Assembly (NCBI RefSeq): GCF_036013645.1
Contig: NZ_CP107869.1
Location: 6,014,001 to 6,078,000 of the forward strand
Source of the DNA: Streptomyces sp. NBC_00490
Lineage (GTDB): Bacteria; Actinomycetota; Actinomycetes; Streptomycetales; Streptomycetaceae
DNA length: 64,000 bases
Direction: 5' to 3'
Positions 1-7,989 of the stretch are shown piece after piece. Positions within the stretch are counted from its first letter, which is position 1. Each line of letters starts with the position of its first letter. The position numbers and the translations under genes were made by a program. Below the pieces are notes generated by a model, which searched no databases, had not been told where the DNA came from, and saw nothing but the letters and a program-made list of their open reading frames with translations.

Positions 1-2
1 AC

Positions 3-197
3 CTGGGCCTCGGCCCCCAACACACCATCGCCTTCGGCGACATGCCCAACGACATCCCCATGTTCGACTGGGCGGCTCACGGGGTCGCGATGGCCAACGC
101 CCACCCCGAACTCAAGGCCGTGGCCGACGAGGTGACGATGTCGAACGAGGACGACGGCATCGCCGTCGTCCTCGAAAGACTCTTCCGACAGGCTTAG
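3..197 (+). CDS. HAD superfamily hydrolase (Cof type), C-terminal fragment
   Basis: The last 64 codons of a gene that enters from the left edge. The fragment contains GDMPNDIPMF, the conserved motif IV (GDxxND) of Cof-type HAD phosphatases, whose aspartates bind the catalytic Mg2+. The following residues (GVAMANAHPELKAVADEVT) match the usual end of the family, in which a small aliphatic run and an AD-V sequence precede a short terminal helix. The substrate (sugar phosphate, nucleotide or other) cannot be told from this end. The stop lies in a short palindrome shared with the convergent transglycosylase gene. Confidence 0.85.
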   Translation: MGLGPQHTIAFGDMPNDIPMFDWAAHGVAMANAHPELKAVADEVTMSNEDDGIAVVLERLFRQA

Positions 198-212
198 GCC
201 CCTGTCGGCCTA
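195..212. terminator. Short palindrome holding both stop codons of convergent genes
   Basis: TAGGCC (195-200) and GGCCTA (207-212) form a 6-bp stem with a 6-nt loop. The plus-strand TAG of the HAD gene and the minus-strand TAG of the transglycosylase gene are the outer triplets of the two arms. It may act as a weak bidirectional terminator, but there is no T-tract. Confidence 0.35.
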
Positions 213-692
213 GTACGCGCCCCACACGTTGTCGATCGACCCGTACCGCTGCGCCGCGTAGTTGCAGGCGGCGGTGATGTTGGCGACCGGGTCGTAGGGG
301 TCCCACGAGGTGCCGGACACGTGGTACGCCTGGAAGGTGGGGTCGATCACCTGGAGCAGGCCCTTGGAGGGGGTGCCGGCGGCCGCGTTGGAGTCCCAGT
401 TGTTGATGGCGAAGGGGTTGCCGGACGACTCGCGGATGATGTTGCGGTAGATGCTGTCGTACGACCCGGGGATGCCGTTCTGGGCCATGACCTGGAGCGA
501 CGCCCGGATCCAGCCGTCGAGGGTGTCGGTGTAGCCCAGCGAGGTCGCCGTGGCCACGGTCGGGGTGGCGGCGGAGGCGCTGGTCGCGCCGATGACCGGG
601 AGCGCGAGCACCGCGATGCCGGTACCGGCGACGGCGAGCTTGCGGGCGAGGCGGGACGTTCTGGTGCGACGGTGCTGAGCGGCAGCAGGCAT
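210..692 (-). CDS. Secreted lytic transglycosylase (SLT domain)
   Basis: A 160-residue exported peptidoglycan hydrolase expected to cleave the MurNAc-GlcNAc bond outside the cell. Residues 1-41 form a twin-basic start, a hydrophobic core and an ASA cleavage site. The SLT core follows: RESSGNP with the likely catalytic Glu at residue 88, then INNWDSNA and GLLQVIDPTF, the family's glycan-binding motifs. The chosen ATG at 692 is preceded by GGAGAGG; a longer reading frame upstream would run through the riboswitch and was rejected. There is no LysM or other wall-binding domain, so this is a minimal enzyme. Regulation is probably by c-di-AMP through the leader described separately, as for rpf and other wall-lytic genes of actinobacteria. 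Confidence 0.85.
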   Translation of the reverse strand: MPAAAQHRRTRTSRLARKLAVAGTGIAVLALPVIGATSASAATPTVATATSLGYTDTLDGWIRASLQVMAQNGIPGSYDSIYRNIIRESSGNPFAINNWDSNAAAGTPSKGLLQVIDPTFQAYHVSGTSWDPYDPVANITAACNYAAQRYGSIDNVWGAY

Positions 693-710
693 GACGGTTT
701 CCTCTCCTGC

Positions 711-890
711 GCCTGCGAGGTGAGCTGTCGGGTTCGGGCGGGAGCTGCCCGGCCGGGCCGCCGTACGGCGACACGACTTCACCCCAAGCCGGTCCGTTAT
801 GTCCGGCGACTTACCTGGTTCCCCCGCTCCTGCCGTGAGTTCTCGTAGGTGAGCGGTCTCCGGGCGGCGGCAGGATTCGGCGTTCCGCCC
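711..890 (-). ncRNA. c-di-AMP (ydaO/yuaA class) riboswitch
   Basis: Read on the minus strand, the leader of the transglycosylase gene has the ordered conserved pieces of the actinobacterial ydaO class: CGCCGAATCCTG near 880, then CAGGAGCGGGGGAACCAGG, then GGGGTGAAGTCG, then CCGGGCAGCTCCCGCC, then CGAACCCGACAGCTCACC and CTCGCAGGCG ending near 711. The ribosome binding site GGAGAGG follows within 15 nt. In Streptomyces this class binds c-di-AMP and turns off genes for cell wall hydrolases. Identification is by eye; a covariance search would settle the boundaries. Confidence 0.85.
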
Positions 891-899
891 GGCCGGGAA

Positions 900-1802
900 C
901 GTATGCGAGAGCACATGTCCGGAACAAGTACCGGATTCACACAACAGGCCCATTGACCTCGGTCTGAGGCGTATGGGGTGCTTGATCCTTTGCGACCGCC
1001 AATCACCAACTGGCTTTCGGGCAAAGCGGATCGGCGGAGGTGATCTCACAGGCCGTCCACAGGATGAAGTGACTCAAGTCACTGAAGATGAAGTCCGGCC
1101 GCAAATCGGGCAATTAGCCTTAACCGGCCGTTCTCGGAATGTCCCAGGGGAGTTGACGCCGAGCGGCTCGGACTACTCGGGCTCGTCGAAGGTGATGCCG
1201 TCCGCCGACTCACGGGATCGCACCGAAAGTTCGAGAAAACTGCCCGGCGAACCGGATGCGGTGCCCGGGCGGGAAAGCGTGCCCGATGCCGTTCAGCTCG
1301 AACGCCACCTCCTCGGACGTCCCCGGCTCCCACGACACCGCCCGGTCCCGCCCGTGCCGCGCCGACAGCTCAGCGCACCCCGGGGGCCAGCGTCGACGAA
1401 CCGTCCGGCGCCACATCGCGGAGCCGGTCCTGCCCTCTGTGACCCTGCCCGGCCGGCGACGCGGGAAGCCCGCTCGTCCACCGCGCGGGCGGAGCCACGC
1501 CCAGGCCCACCCGGGTCATCCGCTCGGCGAGCCGGCCCCGCCCGAGGGCGACACCGCCTTCTTCGGTCGGCCGAAAGGCCTGCTCGCCCTGGTATCCACG
1601 TCTGCTTCCGGGGAAGTCGGAAGATATCCGTTCTTTTCAGGTGATCAAAAACATACCGGTCGTGATCCGATACCACCCGTGCTGCACGGGTGGGCGGCAG
1701 CGGTGATCGAAACGTGACCGGATACGCTGACTTGAGTGAGGGCAGCGACCTATCGACAAACCGTGTAATCGCCAGTAGACACCAGCAGACAGGAGACCCC
1801 TC
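900..1802. other. Long intergenic region holding a decayed gene
   Basis: About 900 bp between the riboswitch and the polyprenyl synthase with no intact gene. The part nearest the riboswitch (about 900-1050) should hold the promoter of the transglycosylase on the minus strand. The middle (1160-1435) holds a hydrolase relic listed separately. The last 150 bp should contain the promoter of the synthase gene; I could not fix a convincing -35/-10 pair. Confidence 0.5.
1160..1435 (-). pseudogene. Relic of a CocE/NonD (X-Pro dipeptidyl-peptidase type) hydrolase C-terminal domain
   Basis: On the minus strand one frame reads DVAPDGSSTLAPGVR followed by a stop. An overlapping second frame continues with VSWEPGTSEEVAFELNGIG then HAFPPGHRIRF. 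These match the order of the C-terminal jelly-roll domain of CocE/NonD family serine hydrolases, where a DVxPDG strand is followed by the strand with H-F-GHRIR. A third frame ends DGITFDEPE then a stop. The pieces lie in different frames and the alpha/beta hydrolase domain is absent, so this is a frameshifted remnant. Family assignment rests on two short motifs. Confidence 0.45.
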
Positions 1803-2813
1803 GTGACCGTCGTCGGGCCGTTCGGGCTGAGCGTGCGGGACCAGGCTCTGGAAGCCGATGTCCAGGCCGGATTGGCGGCCGTCGAGGAGGGTTTGCTCGA
1901 AGCCACCAAGAGTGAGGTCCCGTTCATCACGGAGGCCGCGCAGCACCTCGTACGGGCGGGCGGAAAGCGCTTCCGTCCGCTGCTCGTGATGCTCGCCGCC
2001 CAGTTCGGCGACCCCGACGCCCCCGGAGTCGTGCCGTCGGCCGTGGTGGTGGAGCTGACCCACCTGGCGACGCTCTACCACGACGACGTGATGGACGAGG
2101 CGTCCGTGCGGCGCGGGGTCGACAGCGCGAACACCCGGTGGGGCAACTCGGTCGCGGTCCTCACCGGCGACTTCCTCTTCGCCCGCGCCTCCCACATCCT
2201 GGCCGACCTCGGTCCGGAGGCGGTCCGGGTGCAGGCCGAGGCGTTCGAGCGGTTGGTCACGGGCCAGATCCTGGAGACCGCGGGGCCGGTGGACGGCCGG
2301 GACCCGGTCGAGCACTACCTGGACGTGCTCGGCGGCAAGACCGGCTCGCTGGTCGCGGTGTCCTGCCGGTTCGGCGCGATGATGTCGGGCGCCGACGAGA
2401 CGGTGGTCGACGTGCTGACGCAGTACGGCGAGCGGCTGGGCGTCGCCTTCCAGCTCGCGGACGACGTCCTGGACATCGCCTCGGACTCCCGTGAGTCCGG
2501 CAAGACCCCGGGGACGGATCTGCGCGAGGGCATCCCGACCATGCCGGTGCTGCGACTGCGGGAGCGGGCGGCGCGGCTGGGCCTCGCGGAGGACATCGCG
2601 CTGTGTGAGCTGCTGGACTCCGACCTGGCCGACGACGCGCGGCACGCCGAGGCGCTGACCAAGCTGCGGGCGCATCCCGCGCTGGAGCAGGCGCGGCGGG
2701 ACACGGTGCGGTTCGCGGAGGAGGCCCGGGCGGCGCTCGCTCCGCTGCCGGAAGGCGATGTGAAGGCAGCGCTCATGGAGATGTGCGACGCGGTGGTGCA
2801 CCGGGCGGGCTGA
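1803..2813 (+). CDS. Long-chain polyprenyl diphosphate synthase (menaquinone side chain type)
   Basis: A 336-residue class I trans-prenyltransferase that adds isopentenyl diphosphate units to an allylic primer. Residues 54-59 are GKRFRP, the first Asp-rich motif is DDVMD at 94-98, and the second is in QLADDVLD near 220; both DDxxD motifs are complete for Mg2+-diphosphate binding. Length and sequence fit hepta- to nonaprenyl synthases rather than farnesyl or geranylgeranyl synthases, so supply of the menaquinone tail is the likely role. That fits the respiratory genes further along the window. The start is a GTG behind CAGGAGACCCC. It appears monocistronic, with the CHRD gene starting 126 bp downstream under a separate leader. 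Confidence 0.9.
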   Translation: MTVVGPFGLSVRDQALEADVQAGLAAVEEGLLEATKSEVPFITEAAQHLVRAGGKRFRPLLVMLAAQFGDPDAPGVVPSAVVVELTHLATLYHDDVMDEASVRRGVDSANTRWGNSVAVLTGDFLFARASHILADLGPEAVRVQAEAFERLVTGQILETAGPVDGRDPVEHYLDVLGGKTGSLVAVSCRFGAMMSGADETVVDVLTQYGERLGVAFQLADDVLDIASDSRESGKTPGTDLREGIPTMPVLRLRERAARLGLAEDIALCELLDSDLADDARHAEALTKLRAHPALEQARRDTVRFAEEARAALAPLPEGDVKAALMEMCDAVVHRAG

Positions 2814-2939
2814 CCCACCCGCGGTGCATGTGACGTACGTCACCAACCTGGACTGAGTCCAATCTAAGATCAACCCCGTATTCATGCCCAGAAGCTGACG
2901 CAGGGGGCGTCAGCTGCAATACGGGGAGAAATCAGAATC

Positions 2940-3947
2940 ATGGGCATGAACGCGACGTTCTCCAAGCGCCGTAAGAGCCTCGTCGTCGCCGCCGTAGCGG
3001 TGGCCGCCGCCGGTGGTGTCGCCGCCTCGGTGATTCCCGCCTTCGCCGCCGGAGGTGACCGCGCCGACCACGCGGGCCACTCGGGCGGCGAGAGCGTCGT
3101 CAGTCAGAGCGGAGCCCTCGGCGGCAGCGGCGGCACGATCCTCGCCGCGAGCCTCCGGGGCGCCAGCGAGGTGCCCGTCCAGGGCGGCCCCGCCGTGAAC
3201 GACGAGGACGGCGCCGCACTGGAGTTCATCAAGGTCAAGGGCGACAAGGTGTCCGTCGCCGTGACCTGGCGCGGCACCGGCAGGCCCACCCTGCTCCACA
3301 TCCACCAGGGCGCCAAGGGCACCAACGGTGGCGTCAGGGTCGACTTCACCAAGCTGCTCGACAAGGCCAAGGGCCACAGCGTCACCGGCACCGTGAAGGT
3401 GAAGGACGGCGCACTGCTCGACGCCCTGAAGTCCGACCCCGGCGCGTTCTACGCCAACCTGCACACCGCCGAATTCCCCGGCGGAGCCGTCCGCGGCCAG
3501 CTCCACCAGGTCACCGTCGCGGGCTTCGACTTCCGGGACGCGCTGCACAATTTCCAGGCGTCCGTCGTCAAGGGCCGGCAGATCTACGAGTGCAAGCCGG
3601 TCGAGGGCGGCGGGTACGCCTTCGCCCAGCGGGACGTCAGCGCCGCGCTCGCCGGCCACATCGCGCACTCCTTCGTCGAGCCCAACTCCGGTACCCCGCA
3701 ATGGATCGCGCGGGACGGCAGCGCGGTCACCGGCTCGGTCGTCTCCCGCACGCCGAACGGCGACGGGAACATCCCCGAGCTGGACCTCAAGGCCACGCAG
3801 TCCGGCAAGCACCACGGCCTGCTCGCCGACACCACCGAGATCCTGCGCCTGAACACCGTCGGCGGCGTCGCCCCGGCCGGCTCCTGCACACCCGGCGCGA
3901 TCGTCGGCGTGCCGTACCAGGCGGACTACGTGTTCCTGCGCGGCTGA
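2940..3947 (+). CDS. Secreted CHRD domain and DUF3455 fusion protein
   Basis: A 335-residue exported protein of unknown function. Residues 1-36 are a signal peptide (basic start, Val/Ala core, AFA cleavage site). Residues about 68-190 are a CHRD domain, named after chordin: it has the opening LRGASEVP, the central LLHIHQGAKG and the closing FPGGAVRGQL. Residues about 205-335 match DUF3455: QIYECKP, PQWIARDGSAVTG, the ILRLNTVGG strand, a Cys near the end and VPYQADYVF. The two domains usually occur in separate proteins, so the fusion is noteworthy. The start at ATG 2940 gives the best signal peptide. A strong terminator follows directly. Confidence 0.8.
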   Translation: MGMNATFSKRRKSLVVAAVAVAAAGGVAASVIPAFAAGGDRADHAGHSGGESVVSQSGALGGSGGTILAASLRGASEVPVQGGPAVNDEDGAALEFIKVKGDKVSVAVTWRGTGRPTLLHIHQGAKGTNGGVRVDFTKLLDKAKGHSVTGTVKVKDGALLDALKSDPGAFYANLHTAEFPGGAVRGQLHQVTVAGFDFRDALHNFQASVVKGRQIYECKPVEGGGYAFAQRDVSAALAGHIAHSFVEPNSGTPQWIARDGSAVTGSVVSRTPNGDGNIPELDLKATQSGKHHGLLADTTEILRLNTVGGVAPAGSCTPGAIVGVPYQADYVFLRG

Positions 3948-3962
3948 TCCACCGACGTAAAA

Positions 3963-4009
3963 GGCGGCGTCTCCCCTCGCGACCCCTACGGGTCGGGGGA
4001 GGCGCCGCC
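3963..4009 (+). terminator. Intrinsic terminator after the CHRD gene
   Basis: GGCGGCG plus TCTCCCC on the left arm pairs with GGGGGA plus GGCGCCGCC on the right, around a GACCC-CTAC-GGGTC inner stem. It is a long GC-rich hairpin 15 bp after the stop, with no clear T-tract, as is usual in streptomycetes. Confidence 0.7.
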
Positions 4010-4195
4010 TCCATGTGTCATACCGCAGGTGTACGTGGAGTTGAGCCCGGGGGCTGACGTATCGCCCGGTCGGATTTGGTCAGATGGGAACCACGGGAAA
4101 ACACCACTCCTCACCGATTCGGGTGAGAATGGCGGCTACGGGGTGGACGAGTGGAGCAGTTGAAAGCCGCCGCCGATCACGGAGGTAGGGCACAC

Positions 4196-5437
4196 ATGGC
4201 ACCGTACGGATCCGACGACAGCACGACGCCGGACGAGACCGACGACCTGCGCGCCGGAAGGCGCAGGGCCGCGCGGTACGTCGTCCCGGTCGCGGTCGTG
4301 GGAGTGGCTGCGGCGACCATCGGGCTGGTCCCGGCGCTCGCCGATTCCGGCGACCCCGATCTGCCGAAGATCAGCGCACAGCAACTCATCGAGAAGATCG
4401 CCGCGTCGGACGTGGAGCAGCTGTCCGGCACCGTGAAGATCACCACGGATCTGGGGCTGCCGGACTTCGGCGGGCTGGAGAACAGCCTGACCGGCGCAGG
4501 CGGCGGTTCGGGATCGGGTGACGGTTCGTCGGCCGATCCGACGTCCAAGCTCACCGAACTCGCCACCGGCACGCACACCCTGCGCGTCGCGGCCGACGGC
4601 GAGGACAAGCAGAAGCTCTCGCTCCTGGAGAACGCGGCGGAGTACAGCCTCATCCACAACGGCAAGGACGTGTGGGGCTACGACAGCGGGACCAACGAGG
4701 TCTTCCACGGCACCGCCGACGACAGCGACGGCAAGGGCAAGAACGACAAGGGCGAAGAGGTCCCGGCCACGCCCAAGGACCTCACCGAGGACGCCCTCAA
4801 GGCGGTCGACGACACGACCTCGGTGACCGTCGAGGGCACCGCGCACGTCGCGGGCCGCGACGCCTACCGGCTCGTCATCAAGCCCAAGGACTCCGGGTCC
4901 ACCGTCGGACAGGTCACCGTGGCCGTGGACGCGAAGACCGGGCTGCCGCTGAAGTTCACGCTGACCCCGGCGAGCGGCGGCGCGGCCGTCGTCGACGCCG
5001 GCTTCACCCAGATCAGCTACGCCAAGCCGGCCGCGTCCACCTTCGACTTCACGCCTCCCAAGGGCGCGAAGGTCACCGAGGAGGACGCCGCCGCGGCACC
5101 TGAGCGCCACTCCGGCGACTCCGGCCGCTCCGGTGGCTTCTCCGGCGACGAGGGCTTCGCCCCGGGCGGCCCCGACGGGCTGGACGTCATCGGCGAGGGC
5201 TGGACCTCCATCGCCACCTTCGACACCGGCGGCGAGGGCATCCCGTCCGGCTCCGAGGCCGGCGGCGCCTTCGGCGGCTTCCTCGACTCGCTCGGCGACA
5301 AGGCGAGCGGCAAGTTCGGCGAGGGCACGGTGTTCAAGACCCGGCTGATCAACGCCCTGATCACCGACGACGGCAAGGTCTACGTCGGCGCGGTGACCAA
5401 GGACGCGCTGGTGAAGGCAGCCAACGAGGCCAAGTAA
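4196..5437 (+). CDS. LolA/MucB-like membrane-anchored protein
   Basis: A 413-residue protein with a short cytoplasmic N-terminus, one membrane segment at about residues 23-46 (VVPVAVVGVAAATIGLVP) and a large outside domain. The outside part opens with ISAQQLIEKIAASDVEQLSG and continues with the half-barrel pattern of LolA/RseB-like proteins (HTLRVAADGEDKQKLSL, VWGYDSGTNEVF, AYRLVIKPKD, GLPLKFTL), which bind lipid-like ligands. About residues 300-370 are Gly/Ser-rich and look unstructured. ATG 4196 was chosen over the upstream GTG because GGAGGTAGGG precedes it. The ABC ATPase and permease follow after 33 bp, so the three genes probably form one export unit. The cargo is unknown. Confidence 0.7.
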   Translation: MAPYGSDDSTTPDETDDLRAGRRRAARYVVPVAVVGVAAATIGLVPALADSGDPDLPKISAQQLIEKIAASDVEQLSGTVKITTDLGLPDFGGLENSLTGAGGGSGSGDGSSADPTSKLTELATGTHTLRVAADGEDKQKLSLLENAAEYSLIHNGKDVWGYDSGTNEVFHGTADDSDGKGKNDKGEEVPATPKDLTEDALKAVDDTTSVTVEGTAHVAGRDAYRLVIKPKDSGSTVGQVTVAVDAKTGLPLKFTLTPASGGAAVVDAGFTQISYAKPAASTFDFTPPKGAKVTEEDAAAAPERHSGDSGRSGGFSGDEGFAPGGPDGLDVIGEGWTSIATFDTGGEGIPSGSEAGGAFGGFLDSLGDKASGKFGEGTVFKTRLINALITDDGKVYVGAVTKDALVKAANEAK

Positions 5438-5470
5438 CCACCGCACGCGCACGACGGATCGAGGGAGCCG

Positions 5471-6463
5471 ATGGACCAGCCGCCCGCCACGGAGCCGCAA
5501 CCGGAGGGCGACGGTGACAGCGCGGACGTGGGTGACACCGTCATCCACACCCGCGCCCTCACCAAGCGCTACCGCGGCGGGCAGCTCGCCGTCGACGGTC
5601 TCGACCTGACCGTCCCGGCCGGCAGCGTCTTCGGCTTCCTCGGCCCGAACGGCTCGGGCAAGACCACCACCATCCGCATGCTGATGGGCCTCATCGAACC
5701 GACCTCCGGGTCGGCCCGGGTGCTGGACCGCCCCATGCCGCGCTCCTCGCGCGCCGTACTGCCGCACGTGGGCGCGCTCATCGAGGGCCCGGCCCTCTAC
5801 GGCTTCCTCTCCGGCCGCGACAACCTCATCCGCTACGACGCCGCCGACCCGACCGCCGACCCCCGCACCCGGCGCGCACGCGTCGCGACGGCACTGGACC
5901 GGGTGGGCCTGGCGGCCGCGGCCGGCAAGAAGGCCAAGGCGTACTCGCTCGGCATGAAACAGCGCCTGGGCCTCGCGGCGGCCCTCCTGCAACCCCGCAA
6001 GCTCCTCGTCCTCGACGAGCCGACCAACGGCCTCGACCCGCAGGGGATGCGTGAAATCCGTTCCCTGGTGAGGGAGTTGGCCTCGGACGGCACGACGGTC
6101 TTCCTGTCCTCGCATCTGCTGGACGAGATCGAGCAGGTGTGTACCCACGCGGCCGTGATGGCCCAGGGCCGCCTGATCACCCAGGGCCCGGTGGCCGACC
6201 TGGCGGCGGGGACGCGGGGACGGCTGGTGGTCACGACCCCGGACACGGGGGACGCGGCGCGGGTGCTGAAGGAACAGGGCGTCGCGGATGTCGTGGTCGC
6301 CGAGGACCGGGTGACCGCGGATCCCCCGGACGGCGAACTGGCCGACATCAACGCCGCGTTGGTGGGAGCGGGCGTGCGCGTACGGGCCTTCGGAGTGGAA
6401 CGGGCCTCGCTGGAGGACGCCTTCGTGGCGCTGACGGGAGAGGGCTTCGATGTCGCGGGCTGA
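5471..6463 (+). CDS. ABC transporter ATP-binding protein
   Basis: A 330-residue ABC-2 type exporter ATPase. It has Walker A GPNGSGKTT at residues 58-66, signature YSLGMKQRLGLA, Walker B LLVLDEPTNGLDP, and the switch His in FLSSHLLDE. The C-terminal 90 residues form the small accessory domain common in DrrA/CcmA-type ATPases. The N-terminal 22 residues are Pro/Asp-rich and precede the domain proper. It overlaps the permease gene by 14 bp, which points to translational coupling, and follows the LolA-like gene closely. Substrate not predictable. Confidence 0.9.
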   Translation: MDQPPATEPQPEGDGDSADVGDTVIHTRALTKRYRGGQLAVDGLDLTVPAGSVFGFLGPNGSGKTTTIRMLMGLIEPTSGSARVLDRPMPRSSRAVLPHVGALIEGPALYGFLSGRDNLIRYDAADPTADPRTRRARVATALDRVGLAAAAGKKAKAYSLGMKQRLGLAAALLQPRKLLVLDEPTNGLDPQGMREIRSLVRELASDGTTVFLSSHLLDEIEQVCTHAAVMAQGRLITQGPVADLAAGTRGRLVVTTPDTGDAARVLKEQGVADVVVAEDRVTADPPDGELADINAALVGAGVRVRAFGVERASLEDAFVALTGEGFDVAG

Positions 6464-7316
6464 GGTCCCGGTCAAGCCGAGTCCGTTGTGGACCTTCGGG
6501 TTGTTCCGCAGTGAGCTGATCACCACCTTCCGCCGCTGGCGCACCCTCGCGCTCCTCGGCGTCCTCGCGGCCGTACCGATTCTCGTCGGCATCGCCGTGA
6601 AGATCGAGACGGGCGACGGCGGCCCCCGAGGAGGCGGCGGTGGCGGCCCCGCCTTCGTCTCGCAGATCACCAACAACGGCCTGTTCCTGGTCTTCACCGC
6701 ACTCGCCGCCACCCTTCCCTTCTTCCTCCCCATGGCCATCGGCGTCATCGCGGGCGACGCGATAGCCGGTGAGTCGAACGCCGGCACCCTGCGCTACCTC
6801 CTGGTCGCCCCGGCCGGCCGCACCCGCCTCCTCCTCACCAAGTACGCGACGGTGATGACCTTCTGTCTCGTGGCCACCCTGGTGGTCGCGGCCTCGGCGC
6901 TCACGGTCGGCGCCCTGCTCTTCCCGCTGGGGGACCTGACCACCATCTCCGGCACGGAGATCAGCTTCGGCGAAGGCCTCGGCCGGGCCTTCCTGATCGC
7001 CCTGGTGGTCGCCGCGTCACTGACCGGCGTGGCGGCCCTCGGTCTGTTCGTGTCGACGCTGACGGGCAGCGGCATCGCCGCGATGGCGACGACCGTGGGT
7101 CTGCTCATCACGGTCCAGATCCTCGACCAGATCCCCCAACTGCACGCGCTCCAGCCGTACTTCTTCTCCCACTACTGGCTGTCCTTCGCCGACCTCATGC
7201 GCGAACCCGTCTACTGGGACGACCTGGTGAAGAACCTCGGCCTCCAGGCCCTGTACGCGGCGGTCTTCGGCTCGGCGGCATGGGCGAGGTTCACGACGAA
7301 GGACATCACGGCCTGA
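6450..7316 (+). CDS. ABC-2 type transporter permease
   Basis: A 288-residue integral membrane protein with about six hydrophobic segments: near 32-50, 83-105, 138-165, 178-205, 213-232 and a last one at the C-terminus. A Gly-rich loop (GGPRGGGGGGP) lies between the first two. GDAIAGESNAGTLRYLLVAP is the conserved coupling region of ABC-2 permeases, where the first cytoplasmic loop contacts the ATPase. It starts inside the ATPase gene and is the last gene of the LolA-like/ATPase/permease unit. The next gene is convergent. Confidence 0.88.
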   Translation: MSRAEVPVKPSPLWTFGLFRSELITTFRRWRTLALLGVLAAVPILVGIAVKIETGDGGPRGGGGGGPAFVSQITNNGLFLVFTALAATLPFFLPMAIGVIAGDAIAGESNAGTLRYLLVAPAGRTRLLLTKYATVMTFCLVATLVVAASALTVGALLFPLGDLTTISGTEISFGEGLGRAFLIALVVAASLTGVAALGLFVSTLTGSGIAAMATTVGLLITVQILDQIPQLHALQPYFFSHYWLSFADLMREPVYWDDLVKNLGLQALYAAVFGSAAWARFTTKDITA

Positions 7317-7323
7317 GCACCGG

Positions 7324-7908
7324 TCACGGGGTCTCGTACGGGAAGCGCGCGAGCGGTGCCTCCTGGGCGAAGAACGTCTTCGCCCGGGCCAGCGCATCGG
7401 TGTCGCCGAGTACGTCGCCCGGCTTGCTGCCGTTGCCGAGCAGGACCCCGCCGAACCGCATCCCCATGTACGCGGCCGAGTGGTGAAGGGTCCCGATCAA
7501 CGGATCGGCCACCTCGAACTCCTCGTGCGCGAGCGCGGTGACACCCCACAGGGTGCGGCCCGCGAGCGTGCCCTTGAAGTCGGCGCCGGGGGTGCGCAGC
7601 CAGCCCGACCAGTAGTCGAGGTAGCGCTTGGCCTGCCCGGAGAGCGAGTACCAGTACAGCGGGGACGCGATCACGATGTCCGTCGCCGCGAGGGTGGCGT
7701 CGAACAGCAGCCCGACGTTCCCCTCCGTCGGTCGCACATGGTCGCTGTCGTGGCGCAGGTCCTCGAAGTCGGGCAGCGGGTGGTCGTTGAGGTCGATCCA
7801 CTCCTGCTCGACGTCATCGGCCAGCTGCTCGGCCGCCGCGCGTGCCAGCAGCTCGGTGTTGCCGTCGTCGCGGCTGCTGCCGAGCACGAACAGGAAACGG
7901 CGCGTCAT
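7324..7908 (-). CDS. NAD(P)H-dependent flavin reductase (flavodoxin-like fold)
   Basis: A 194-residue cytoplasmic flavoprotein. The N-terminal LGSSRDDGNTELLA is the phosphate-binding loop for FMN seen in NADPH-dependent FMN reductases and MdaB/YwqN-type quinone reductases. SPLYWYSLSGQAKRYLDYW is the second flavin-contact loop with the signature P-Y-S-----K-D. It is likely a two-electron reductase of quinones or flavins that protects against electrophiles. The ATG at 7908 has GGGGGA upstream. A near-consensus promoter with an overlapping palindrome lies 33 bp further up, so it is probably an inducible single-gene unit. Confidence 0.8.
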   Translation of the reverse strand: MTRRFLFVLGSSRDDGNTELLARAAAEQLADDVEQEWIDLNDHPLPDFEDLRHDSDHVRPTEGNVGLLFDATLAATDIVIASPLYWYSLSGQAKRYLDYWSGWLRTPGADFKGTLAGRTLWGVTALAHEEFEVADPLIGTLHHSAAYMGMRFGGVLLGNGSKPGDVLGDTDALARAKTFFAQEAPLARFPYETP

Positions 7909-7940
7909 GGAATCCCCCAGGTGATGGACGTCGTACGCCG

Positions 7941-7968
7941 ATTATATGCGCATGCAAGTATCTGTCGA
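7941..7968 (-). promoter_or_regulatory. Consensus-like promoter with overlapping palindrome
   Basis: On the minus strand TCGACA, a 16-bp spacer and a perfect TATAAT lie just upstream of the flavin reductase. The spacer contains TTGCATGCGCA, with TGCATGCGCA nearly self-complementary, placed where a MarR- or TetR-type repressor would block polymerase. A perfect -10 hexamer is rare in DNA this rich in GC, which supports a real promoter. Confidence 0.6.
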
Positions 7969-7989
7969 GGGGGTTTGTGCCCGGAGCCG

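Noticed and set aside
973..1644. Plus-strand open frame of 223 codons before the polyprenyl synthase
   Set aside because: Arg/Pro-rich translation typical of the wrong strand; the minus strand of the same region shows hydrolase motifs.
4136..6787. 883-codon minus-strand open frame across the LolA-like, ATPase and permease genes
   Set aside because: A long antisense shadow caused by third-position GC bias; the plus-strand genes have clear motifs and ribosome binding sites.
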